A stretch of 64,000 nucleotides of DNA, taken from the NCBI RefSeq assembly GCF_003008555.2, contig NZ_CP027665.1, positions 1,736,001 to 1,800,000 on the forward strand, given 5' to 3'. The translations under genes and the position numbers were made by a program. The first letter of the stretch is position 1. Every line of letters begins with the position of its first letter. Shown here in pieces: positions 45,355 to 52,523 of this stretch. The notes below the pieces were generated by a model. The model searched no databases. It saw only the letters and a program-made list of their open reading frames with translations, and was not told where the DNA came from. The stretch is from Pukyongiella litopenaei (GTDB lineage Bacteria; Pseudomonadota; Alphaproteobacteria; Rhodobacterales; Rhodobacteraceae).

Positions 45355-46275
45355 ATGGCCGAGACACAGATATTCCACGACAGTGCAAGCGACCTGTCCC
45401 ACAAGGCCGGCTGGCTTACGCGGCGCGTGGTGATCTACGGCATCCTGCTGTTCTGGACGCTGGTCTGCCTGTTCCCGATCTACTGGACCATCACCACCAG
45501 CTTCAAGATCGCCCCCGACGTGATGAAGGGCAACATGATCCCCTGGGTGGATTACGTCCCGCAATGGCGCGGCTGGAAATCGCTGGGCCTGTCACCGGAC
45601 ACGATCGGGGCGGAAAGCACGGTGCGCGCCGAGTTCCTGAAACGGTTCGCGAATTCCACCGTCTCGGCGGTGGGCGCCTCGACGCTTGCGGTCCTCCTGG
45701 GCAGCATGACCGCCTACGGGCTCAGCCGGTTCCGCTATCGTTTCGGCTTCATGCGCAACCCGGATATCTCGTTCTTTTTCCTCAGCCAGCTGATCCTGCC
45801 GCCGGTGGTGCTGGCGCTGCCGTTTCTGGTGCTCTACAAGCAGCTCGACCTGCTGGATACGCGGATCGGGCTGATCCTGCTCTATACGCTCACGGTGCTG
45901 CCCATCGTCATCTGGATCATGCGCGACCAGTTCCAGTCGATCCCGGTGGAACTGGAAGAAGCCGCGCTGGTCGACGGGCTGTCGATCTGGGGCGCCTTCC
46001 TGACCATCGTGCTGCCGATCGCGCTGCCCGGCATGGTGGCCAGCTTCATCCTGTCGCTGGTGCTGACGTGGAACGAGTATTTCTTTGCCGCGCTGCTGAC
46101 ATCGACCGACGCCAAGACGCTGCCGGTGATGGTGGCCAGCCAGACCGGGAGCCAGGGCATCAACTGGTGGTCGATGGCGGCGCTCTCGGCCAGCGCCATC
46201 CTGCCGCTGATCGTGATCGGCATCCTTCTGGAACGCTATATCATCAAGGGCATGGCATCCGGCGCGGTGAAATGA
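45355..46275 (+). CDS. Sugar ABC transporter permease 2
   Basis: The 306-residue permease has six hydrophobic segments and the EAA loop VELEEAALVDGLSIWGAFLTIVLP near residues 199-222 (shown here in part), the usual partner for the preceding permease in CUT1 transporters (MalG type). Its ATG is one base after the stop of permease 1. It ends the plus-strand part of this locus. Nothing marks the substrate. Confidence 0.92.
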   Translation: MAETQIFHDSASDLSHKAGWLTRRVVIYGILLFWTLVCLFPIYWTITTSFKIAPDVMKGNMIPWVDYVPQWRGWKSLGLSPDTIGAESTVRAEFLKRFANSTVSAVGASTLAVLLGSMTAYGLSRFRYRFGFMRNPDISFFFLSQLILPPVVLALPFLVLYKQLDLLDTRIGLILLYTLTVLPIVIWIMRDQFQSIPVELEEAALVDGLSIWGAFLTIVLPIALPGMVASFILSLVLTWNEYFFAALLTSTDAKTLPVMVASQTGSQGINWWSMAALSASAILPLIVIGILLERYIIKGMASGAVK

Positions 46276-46349
46276 ACGCGCCGCTCACCGGTTCCCGATC
46301 ACCTGCCCGAGCCGGACCGCAAAGCTGACCGGGTGGTGGTCGGCACCGC

Positions 46350-47501
46350 CTATTTCTTCCATGCGACTCCCCGGAAGATCCGGTCATGTTCGATCTGGTC
46401 GCGATAGCGCAGGATGAGGTTCATCATGTCGTCCATGATGTCATCGCTGAGCGGGGTCGGCTCGAGCCCGAGATCGATCAGCCCGGTATGCGTCGGATTG
46501 TAGTAATGTTCCTCGGCTTCCTTGCGGGGGTTGGGCAGGCTCTTGACGCTGACATCCAGGCCCAGCCGCTTGCCTGACGCCTGCACCCGCGCGGCGAGAT
46601 CGTTGACGCTGAAGGTCTCGACGAACTGGTTGAACACGCGCAGCTCGCCTTTGTCGGCGGGGGTCTCCACCGCCAGCCTGACGCATTTCAGCGCGTCCTT
46701 GAGGTGCAGATAGCCGCGGGTCTGTCCGCCTTTGCCATAGACGGTCAGCGGATAGCCCGCCACCGCCTGAACCATGAACCGGTTCAGCACGGTGCCGAAC
46801 ACCTCGTCATAGTTCAGGAAGGAATACAGCCGGTCGTCGCCCTGGTTTTCGTCGGTCGCCAACCCGTAGACCGGCCCCTGCATCAGGTCGGTCACCCGCA
46901 GCCCCCAGACCCGCACATAGAACCACAGCAGGTCGGTATCGAGCACCTTGGTGGTGTGATAGAGCGACCCGGCCGCGCGCGGAAACAGGAACTTGTCCTT
47001 GCGGCCCTTGTGCTCGATCTCGATCCAGCCTTCCTCGATGTCGATATTGGGCGTGCCGTATTCGCCCATCGTGCCCAGTTTCACCAGATGCGCGTCGGGC
47101 GTATATGCGTTCATTGCCTGGATGACGTTGAAGGTCACGCCCAGGTTGTTTTTCAGCGTCAGGTCGGCGGCGGGCCGGTCGATCATCGAATAGGGCGCCG
47201 AGGGCTGTTCGGCATAGTGGATGATCGTGTCGGGCTGGAAGTCCTCGAACAGGCCCGACATGAAGGTCCAGTCCTGCAGATCGCCGACACGCACCGTCAC
47301 CTTGCGGCCCGATTTTTCTTCCCACAGGGCGGCGCGGCGGTCGAGATTGGGCACCTCGAACAGCGCTTCGTTGTCGGTTTCCCGCATCAGGCGGCGGCGC
47401 AGATAATTGTCGGCCACGCAGACCTCGTGCCCGGCCCCGGACAGATTCATCGCAGTCGGCCAGCCGATGTAACCGTCACCGCCGAGGATCAGAACTTTCA
47501 T
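46350..47501 (-). CDS. sqdB: UDP-sulfoquinovose synthase-like NAD-dependent epimerase
   Basis: The 383-residue SDR protein resembles plant SQD1/bacterial SqdB, which makes UDP-sulfoquinovose from UDP-glucose and sulfite. It has GGDGYIGW at residues 7-14, GEYGTPNIDIEEG, the catalytic set Thr144, Tyr181 and Lys185 (SLYHTTK), and near its end HYYNPTHT and VAWKK, all as in SQD1. Start at 47501 follows GAGG; a start four codons upstream is possible. The next upstream gene encodes a 4,6-dehydratase, so a use in a surface polysaccharide rather than sulfolipid is also possible. Confidence 0.85.
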   Translation of the reverse strand: MKVLILGGDGYIGWPTAMNLSGAGHEVCVADNYLRRRLMRETDNEALFEVPNLDRRAALWEEKSGRKVTVRVGDLQDWTFMSGLFEDFQPDTIIHYAEQPSAPYSMIDRPAADLTLKNNLGVTFNVIQAMNAYTPDAHLVKLGTMGEYGTPNIDIEEGWIEIEHKGRKDKFLFPRAAGSLYHTTKVLDTDLLWFYVRVWGLRVTDLMQGPVYGLATDENQGDDRLYSFLNYDEVFGTVLNRFMVQAVAGYPLTVYGKGGQTRGYLHLKDALKCVRLAVETPADKGELRVFNQFVETFSVNDLAARVQASGKRLGLDVSVKSLPNPRKEAEEHYYNPTHTGLIDLGLEPTPLSDDIMDDMMNLILRYRDQIEHDRIFRGVAWKK

Positions 47502-47525
47502 GTCGCGCCTCAATATCCGTTGTCG

Positions 47526-48578
47526 TCAGTTTTCGAACCGGGGGCCGAGATCGTCGGGCAGCACGCCCGGCTCGGCCAGCAACGCGCGGATCGCCGGCGC
47601 GTCGATCTTTTCCTCGCGGTCCGAATGATAGACCGCATCGCTCTTTTGCAGGTCGAGCGTATCGTAGGTGTAACGCTCGCGTTCCTCGGGGGTCATACCC
47701 GATGGCAGCACCACCAGAAACTCCGACCCCTCAAGGATGCGGCCGCTTTCCTCGTCGGTGCTCAGTTCCTCCCACAGCTTTTCGCCGGGGCGGGGCGTGG
47801 TGATCGCGATCTCGGGGCTGGTGCCGTAATGCGGGGCCAACCGGTCGATCATCACCTCGGCCAGATCGGTGATCCGCAGCACCGGCATCTTGGTGATGAA
47901 CACCTCGCCGCCATGGGCGACGACCATGCTCTCGATCACCAGCCGCGCCGCCTGGGGCATGGTCATCACGAACCGGGTCATGCGGGCATCGGTCACCGTG
48001 ACCGGGCCGCCATTTTCGATCTGCCGCACGAAAAGCGGCACCACCGACCCGCGCGAACCCAGCACATTGCCGAACCGGGTGCAGGCAAAGGCGGTATGCG
48101 CATCGGCGCTGCGCAGGAAATTCATCGCCGTGAACAGCCGCTCGCCCATCAGCTTGGAGGTGCCCATCACGTTGGTGGGGTTCACCGCCTTGTCGGACGA
48201 GGTAAAGATCACCTTCTGCAACCCGTTGGCCAGTGCCGCGCGGCCAACGACCTCGCAACCCTGTATGTTGACGTTCACCGCCGAGAACGGGCTGCGTTCG
48301 CAGGACGGCACATGTTTCAGCGCCGCGGTGTGGAAACACAGGTCCATGGTCGAAAACGTGCGCATCATCTCGCGTTCGTCGGTGATGTCGCAATGGTAGA
48401 ACCGGACCTGCGGATGCGCGCCATGCGCCATTTCCATCTCGAACAGCGCGCTTTCGTTGTTGTCGACGACGCGGATGCAATCGACATCGAATTCCAGCAA
48501 TTGCTTGACGATCTCGCTGCCCACCGAGCCGACGCCGCCGGTGACCACGATCCGCTTGCCGGAAAAAAACTGCTTCAT
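47526..48578 (-). CDS. Nucleotide-sugar 4,6-dehydratase-like SDR protein (CapD/FlaA1/PseB family)
   Basis: The 350-residue soluble protein has GGVGSVGS (14-21), AALKHVP, and SSDKAVNPTNVMGTSK at 127-142 with Ser128, Asp129, Lys130 and Met138. Having Met where classical SDRs have Tyr is the pattern of the FlaA1/WbpM dehydratases that start synthesis of 6-deoxy-amino sugars from UDP-GlcNAc. It lacks their membrane helices. It lies 24 bases upstream of the sqdB-like gene in the same direction, which suggests one operon. Start 48578 has a GGTGGA site; longer frames exist. Confidence 0.85.
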   Translation of the reverse strand: MKQFFSGKRIVVTGGVGSVGSEIVKQLLEFDVDCIRVVDNNESALFEMEMAHGAHPQVRFYHCDITDEREMMRTFSTMDLCFHTAALKHVPSCERSPFSAVNVNIQGCEVVGRAALANGLQKVIFTSSDKAVNPTNVMGTSKLMGERLFTAMNFLRSADAHTAFACTRFGNVLGSRGSVVPLFVRQIENGGPVTVTDARMTRFVMTMPQAARLVIESMVVAHGGEVFITKMPVLRITDLAEVMIDRLAPHYGTSPEIAITTPRPGEKLWEELSTDEESGRILEGSEFLVVLPSGMTPEERERYTYDTLDLQKSDAVYHSDREEKIDAPAIRALLAEPGVLPDDLGPRFEN

Positions 48579-48772
48579 TCCACCGCCCTCAAGGTCTGTT
48601 TTCTCTGCCTTACGCCTGGGAATGTCGCTTACCGACATACGCCATTACTGGCAATAGCGGGCCCGGAGGGGTCCGGTCATCCCTGCGCCCCGAACACCGT
48701 TCTCTTGCGATGACTGCCAACCGGTCCCGCCGCGGCACGGGCGGGTCGTCCCGGTGCTCTGCCGGGGTCGGA

Positions 48773-49756
48773 TCACGCCCGGATATTGCGGGCGGATTCG
48801 CGGATCGCGTCGTATTGTCCGGACGGGCGAAACCGCCAGAGATACTCGGGCAGCACGGAACCGGCAGTGACCGGCGTGATACCCAGGTCGGCAAAACCGC
48901 GCGCGCCATCGGCAACGACGCTGTCACGCCCCAGGCCGCGCAGCTGATCGCGGGTGACCACCCCGTTCGCAATCAGCCCGAAGCTCACCGCCTGCACCAT
49001 GTCCAGCCCGAACGCCATGATGCGGGCGATCCAGAACGGGATGTTCACGACGGGACGATTGCGGTTGATCTCCTGCACCACCATCTGCGCCAGTTCGCGC
49101 ATGCTGTGTATTTCGGGACCGCCAAGCTCGTAGATCCCCAGCGCCGCCACACCCTCAAGAGCTGCCGCCGCCGCCCTGGACACATCGTCCGCGAACACCG
49201 GCTGGAACCGCGTCCCGGCGCCGATGATCGGCAGGATCGGCGATGTGCGCGCCATCGATCCGAGCCGGTTGAAGAACATGTCCTCGGGACCGAACACCAG
49301 CGAGGGCCGCAGGATGACCGCATCGGGAAACGCGGCGAGAACCTGCTGCTCGCCCGCGCCCTTGGAGCGGAGATAGGCGCTCTCGCCGTTTTCATCCGCG
49401 CCGATGGCCGAAACATGGACCAGACGCCCGATGCCCGCCTGCGCCGCGAGCCGCGCAATCCGCGCCGCGCCGTCGATATGGATCGCCTCGAACGTGTTCT
49501 TGCCGGTTTCGTTCAGGATGCCCACGCAGTTCACGACCGCGTCGGCATGCTCCATCGCGGCGGCAACCGATGCGTCGTCGCGAATGTTGCACAGCACCGG
49601 CTCGACCTGACCGACCGTCCCGTAGGGGCGCACGAAAATCGCCTCGTTCGGACGCCGGACCGCGACGCGCACGCGCCAGCCATCCCGCGCCATCCGCCGC
49701 GCGATATAGCGGCCGATGAATCCCGAACCGCCATAGATCGTGACCAGTTTCGGCAT
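48773..49756 (-). CDS. Complex I NDUFA9 subunit family protein
   Basis: The 327-residue atypical SDR starts MPKLVTIYGGSGFIGRYIARR with the nucleotide motif, then VNCVGILNE, HVSAIGAD and SAYLRSKGAGE, as in the NDUFA9/39-kDa accessory subunit family of NADH dehydrogenase. Bacterial members are thought to be related to quinone or complex I accessory functions. It precedes, divergently, tRNA-Leu, with 200 bases between. AGGAGATTGCGCC precedes the ATG. Confidence 0.88.
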   Translation of the reverse strand: MPKLVTIYGGSGFIGRYIARRMARDGWRVRVAVRRPNEAIFVRPYGTVGQVEPVLCNIRDDASVAAAMEHADAVVNCVGILNETGKNTFEAIHIDGAARIARLAAQAGIGRLVHVSAIGADENGESAYLRSKGAGEQQVLAAFPDAVILRPSLVFGPEDMFFNRLGSMARTSPILPIIGAGTRFQPVFADDVSRAAAAALEGVAALGIYELGGPEIHSMRELAQMVVQEINRNRPVVNIPFWIARIMAFGLDMVQAVSFGLIANGVVTRDQLRGLGRDSVVADGARGFADLGITPVTAGSVLPEYLWRFRPSGQYDAIRESARNIRA

Positions 49757-49957
49757 GGCGCAATCTCCTTCGTCAGGTGTTCCTACGATCTACCGCCGCA
49801 GACACCGGCAAACAAGGCGCAAAACGCCGCGATACCGCCGATGCCCGCCACGCCGGGACCGGCGGGGAATGCAGCGAAATCCGGGCGCGGAAAAATTGTG
49901 GCAGAATCCGTTTGACACCCTGCGCGGCTGGGCTTAAACGCACGGCTCACGACACCT

Positions 49958-50044
<87 letters not shown>

Positions 50045-50100
50045 ATCAGACAAGTTAACCATCTGATATCATTGGATTAATTTTGGATTGGTGGACTCGA

Positions 50101-50122
50101 TAGGTCCACATTTAGGTCCACA
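50101..50122. repeat. Tandem TAGGTCCACA repeats before integrase pseudogene
   Basis: Two copies of TAGGTCCACA, 12 bases apart (50101-50110 and 50113-50122), with an inverted GTGGAC just before them (50091-50096). They lie between tRNA-Leu and the integrase start and might be integrase arm-binding sites of the original element. Confidence 0.4.
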
Positions 50123-50157
50123 ATGCCAATGACAAGACCCCTCGTGATCAAGCATCT

Positions 50158-50390
50158 TGACCTGCTCCCCTCAGCGACCTCCATGCCCCCATACTTCCGG
50201 CGCCAGTTGTAAAAGGTCGCATCGCTGATCCCATGCTTGCGGCAGAGGTCCGGCGCGATCATGCCCGCCTGGTGCTCCTTCAGGATGCCAATAATCTGCG
50301 CTTCGCTGAAACGGCTTCTCTTCATCGTCTGTCTCCTTCATTGGAGAACAGGCTAACCTCAAATCGAGGACTTTTCAGGGGAGCAGGTCA
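50158..50390 (-). mobile_element. 233-bp internally deleted IS3-family element (mini-IS)
   Basis: Both ends carry TGACCTGCTCCCCT as perfect 14-bp inverted repeats (50158-50171 and the complement 50377-50390), flanked by the direct repeat ATCT (50154-50157 and 50391-50394), a 4-bp target duplication. Inside is only the 5' part of a transposase orfA; the rest of orfA and all of orfB are missing. The end sequence and the orfA type fit the IS407-like branch. It could only move if a full-length relative supplied transposase. Confidence 0.88.
50173..50325 (-). pseudogene. IS3-family transposase OrfA, first ~50 codons only
   Basis: Starts MKRSRFSEAQIIGILKEHQAG, then IAPDLCRKHGISDATFYNWR and YGGMEV, the helix-turn-helix of IS3-group OrfA. 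Directly after MEV the frame enters the right terminal repeat of the mini-IS and then host sequence, so the leucine zipper and OrfB (DDE) are deleted. GGAGACAGACG precedes the ATG. Confidence 0.85.
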
Positions 50391-50735
50391 ATCTCAAAAA
50401 AGACAGCAACGGAAAGTTCAAGTACAGGCGACGAGTACCGGAGCGGCTTCAGGAAGTACTTGGCAAAACGGAGTTTTCGAAAGTTCTTGGTCGAACCGAG
50501 AGTGAAGCGATTCGAAACTATGGCCCCTATCACGAACACGTCGAGCGGATACTGCAATCTCCAATTGAGGCAAGCAGCACCTCCGAACTAGTCGCCGCCA
50601 AAGTCAGCATACAAGAACAACTCCTAGATCAAGGAATGGACCCGTATTCTTCGGGCCTGTCGACAAACGAGCGCTTGGCCCGACAAGAAGCGGCAGATGC
50701 GATTCTAGGCAGGTATGGGCTGTTTGCTGGTTTCA

Positions 50736-50960
50736 TTATTCCTCAACATGGTAACCTTCTGAAAAATCAAAGTAGACAGACCCAATTGGCCGACCTGTGT
50801 TGTCGCTAACATCATGGTGGCCATCGTCAAAGCCATCTTGCTCCAGTCGATCTGCAATTCGGCGTAAAGCGGCTGCAGTCCAGCTTGCGACAGTCTTTTG
50901 ACTCGGCCCAGAAACGTTCAGCTCAACATCGCATTGAATATATTGTGTCAATTCACTCAT
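50736..50960 (-). CDS. 74-residue orphan protein in tRNA island
   Basis: The frame starts at ATG 50960, six bases after a GGGAG site (a second ATG directly before it is possible). The product is acidic: MSELTQYIQCDVELNV at the start, a likely helix SWTAAALRRIADRLEQDGF in the middle, and IGSVYFDFSEGYHVEE at the end. Composition and a well-placed ribosome site favour a real gene, but it lies in a degraded island and overlaps the open tail of the integrase pseudogene on the other strand. The family is not recognised; it might be cargo of the former element. Confidence 0.5.
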   Translation of the reverse strand: MSELTQYIQCDVELNVSGPSQKTVASWTAAALRRIADRLEQDGFDDGHHDVSDNTGRPIGSVYFDFSEGYHVEE

Positions 50961-51260
50961 CATCGTCTCCCAAGTACTAAGTGATTGAAGTTCAGATATG
51001 TACATTGCTTGCGGCACGCAACGCCTGCTTTTGTGTTGCTGTGGCGCATCGCCTGTGATGGAGGTCAACGACGGTTCTGGACCGCAAGCAGAGGATGGTC
51101 AGATCACTCACGGCTGAAGAAGTTGGCAGCCTGTCGTGCGGCTGTCGGTGGCCTCTTACGCTTCCTGGTAATGCCTAAGTACTTCCCAAAGTATCCATGT
51201 GGGATAGCTTCGTGCCGAGAGGATTATCTCCCCTATAGAGGGTGCCTACCTTGCTAAGCC
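50961..51260. other. Island segment without recognisable gene
   Basis: This 300-base stretch between the 74-aa gene and the replication-like fragment is noticeably richer in A and T than the chromosome around it. It holds only short open frames on both strands with no ribosome sites or recognisable motifs. I see no RNA gene or hairpin of note. Confidence 0.5.
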
Positions 51261-51675
51261 TCAGAAATCGTAGGGGTCCTCTACATCAAGGATACTGTCG
51301 TCCATCGTCATTGTCGGGGCGTATCCGAACCGTTCACGGTAGACACGTTGCAACTCGAAGGCGGCCAACTCGTAATCCCTCCGCCGAACGATGAGGCTGT
51401 CGTGAACGGGAAGTGAAGGTACAGAATACTCTTCGTTCAAGGTCTTCATTGCGATCCGGAAACACTCTGCTTCTTCGAACTGAAGATTAGCCCAATCGAG
51501 TTCGTCCGGTTCGAGGCAATACAGGATCGGGTGTTTTGAGGCGATCTGCTTGATCACAGCTTTCAGCGTGAAGCGGTCCCGTGGGTGGTAGCCATGCTTC
51601 AAGATGAATCTGTCGTTGAAGGACCGTGGCCAACGTGTCGGGAACGTCCCTCTGCCGATGGTCGCAACAATGATC
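51261..51675 (-). pseudogene. C-terminal fragment of a replication-like mobile-element protein
   Basis: The frame gives about 138 residues with FNDRFILKHGYHPRDRF, LDWANLQFEEAECFRIAM and VPSLPVHDSLIV, ending EDPYDF. The PVHDSLIV segment resembles the palm-end HD motif in tails of some phage or plasmid replication proteins, but this is a weak, memory-based match. Its N-terminal part is missing: the upstream neighbour in this frame is an IS5-type transposase fragment. It is probably the 3' half of a gene whose 5' part may have been the helix-turn-helix gene next door or another one. Confidence 0.45.
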
Positions 51676-51948
51676 GCCGCCATCCGCAAACATATGGCGT
51701 AGTCTCGGAGCGTCGCGGCGGAGTCTTGCGATGACCAGAGGCGCACCATCCCGATCCTGGATATTGGCGGTGTGGACCTCGCATGCGATCAGGTTGCCGC
51801 AGGTATCCGTGATGATGTGGCGCTTGCGTCCCTTGATCCGCCTCCCAGCGTCATAGCCGGACAATGAGGTGTTTTCCGAGGTTTTCACGCTCTGGCTGTC
51901 GATCACGCCGGCTGTTGGCTGCACATCGCGTCCTGCCGCGAGGCGCGC
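51676..51948 (-). mobile_element. Internal fragment of an IS5-family transposase
   Basis: In frame with the preceding helix-turn-helix gene, the sequence reads GVIDSQSVKTSE, GYDAGRRIKGRKRHIITDT, ANIQDRDGAPLV and HMFADGG, the middle of an IS5-group DDE transposase (with the first Asp in VIDSQS and the second in FADGG). It is about 90 residues; the N-terminus, the C-terminal Glu region and terminal repeats are all missing. It is a scar and not an active element. Confidence 0.85.
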
Positions 51949-52164
51949 GCAGGTCTCGACCAAGATGCCTTCCTTCAAGAAGTCTCGGATCGTCCGCTTG
52001 ACTGTAGTCTCGCCCAGCTCCGTGTGTCGCTGGATCGTCCCCTTCGAACACCAGATGCCCGAGCCATCATCCGACGCCTTGTCTGCCAGAAACATGATGA
52101 TCTGCTTGCGCGTCGCACTCCCGAACTTCCGTTCGGCACACACATTCGCCACCCGCCAACTCAT
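51949..52164 (-). pseudogene. Helix-turn-helix protein of mobile-element type, truncated by IS5 fragment
   Basis: From ATG 52164 (MSWRVANVCAERKFG) the first 72 residues read TRKQIIMFLADKASDDGSG, WCSKGTIQRHTELGETTVKR and TIRDFLKEGIL, a winged-helix replication-initiation or regulator type seen in phage and plasmid elements. At about residue 73 the sequence becomes IS5-transposase, so the protein is truncated or fused. A GGGG site is near the start. It reads away from tRNA-Arg. Confidence 0.65.
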
Positions 52165-52197
52165 CGGACGGCCCCAAAAGCTCCACGGACGTGCGAA

Positions 52198-52216
52198 TTT
52201 TGTACAGGTTTTGTAC
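52198..52216. repeat. TTTTGTAC direct repeat pair
   Basis: TTTTGTAC occurs at 52198-52205 and 52209-52216, an 11-base period (one helical turn), 34 bases upstream of the helix-turn-helix start. It could be an operator or iteron pair for that gene's product. Confidence 0.35.
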
Positions 52217-52319
52217 GAGAATTCGGTCGTTTTCGGAGAAATCGGCGGAAATCGAAACGGGCGTTTCTGCAAGCTTCTGCAGAACCCGTTGCAAATAAGC
52301 CATATTTTTCAGGCAGTTT

Positions 52320-52396
52320 TGGCGACCCCGGCAGGATTCGAACCTGCAACCTGCCCCTTAGGAGGGGGCTGCTCTATCCAGTTGAGCCACGGGGCC
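52320..52396 (-). tRNA. tRNA-Arg(CCT)
   Basis: On the minus strand: GGCCCCG at the 5' end pairs with CGGGGTC, discriminator G, encoded CCA at 52320-52322. The anticodon stem GCCCC/GGGGC encloses loop CTCCTAA, anticodon CCT. The T arm contains GGTTCGAATCC. Its 3' end faces the degraded island, opposite to tRNA-Leu. Confidence 0.96.
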
Positions 52397-52523
52397 GCGC
52401 AGGGCTGTCTTAGCCCGCTCTCCTGGGATTGTCATCGCCGAATGAGCGGAGTTGATCGCAATTGCGCGTTCGCGGTAACATCGGGTCATTGCAGAACTAC
52501 TATCCCCGCAGGAAAGGAACGCC

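Larger units (their letters stand above)
50123..50735 (+). pseudogene. Tyrosine integrase (DUF6538-type N-terminus), interrupted and truncated
   Basis: The frame starts ATG CCA ATG ACA (MPMTRPLVIKH) at 50123, 78 bases after tRNA-Leu, as integrases of tRNA-targeting islands do. After codon 11 it is broken by a 233-bp insertion. Removing it with one copy of the ATCT duplication restores a continuous frame: ...VIKHLKKDSNGKFKYRRRVP, then ERLQEVLGKTEFSKVLG, the basic N-terminal domain of such recombinases. The frame is open to a stop at 50808 but similarity fades by about 50735; the catalytic domain with the Arg...His-x-x-Arg...Tyr residues is absent. So it is doubly inactivated. Confidence 0.8.

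Noticed and set aside
42321-45404. A 1027-codon open frame on the minus strand opposite the sugar-binding protein and permease
   Set aside because: Antisense to three well-supported transport genes; no motif recognised and the composition is that of a shadow frame.
50077-50325. An 82-codon frame reading from the IS3 orfA start through to the host sequence, as a functional transposase
   Set aside because: Only the first ~50 codons match orfA; the rest is the terminal repeat and antisense of the integrase, so it is a fragment.
51487-52272. The 261-codon minus-strand frame as one intact protein
   Set aside because: It is a chimera of an HTH gene, an IS5 fragment and out-of-frame sequence; annotated as parts instead.
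52067-52303. A 78-codon minus-strand frame between tRNA-Arg and the HTH gene
   Set aside because: It overlaps the HTH gene by about 100 bases in another frame, no ribosome site is evident and the second half is the shifted reading of the HTH gene.
50045-52319. A duplicated tRNA 3' end (attR) inside the island
   Set aside because: I looked for copies of the tRNA-Leu and tRNA-Arg 3' segments in the island by eye and saw none; an exact computation could still find a short one.
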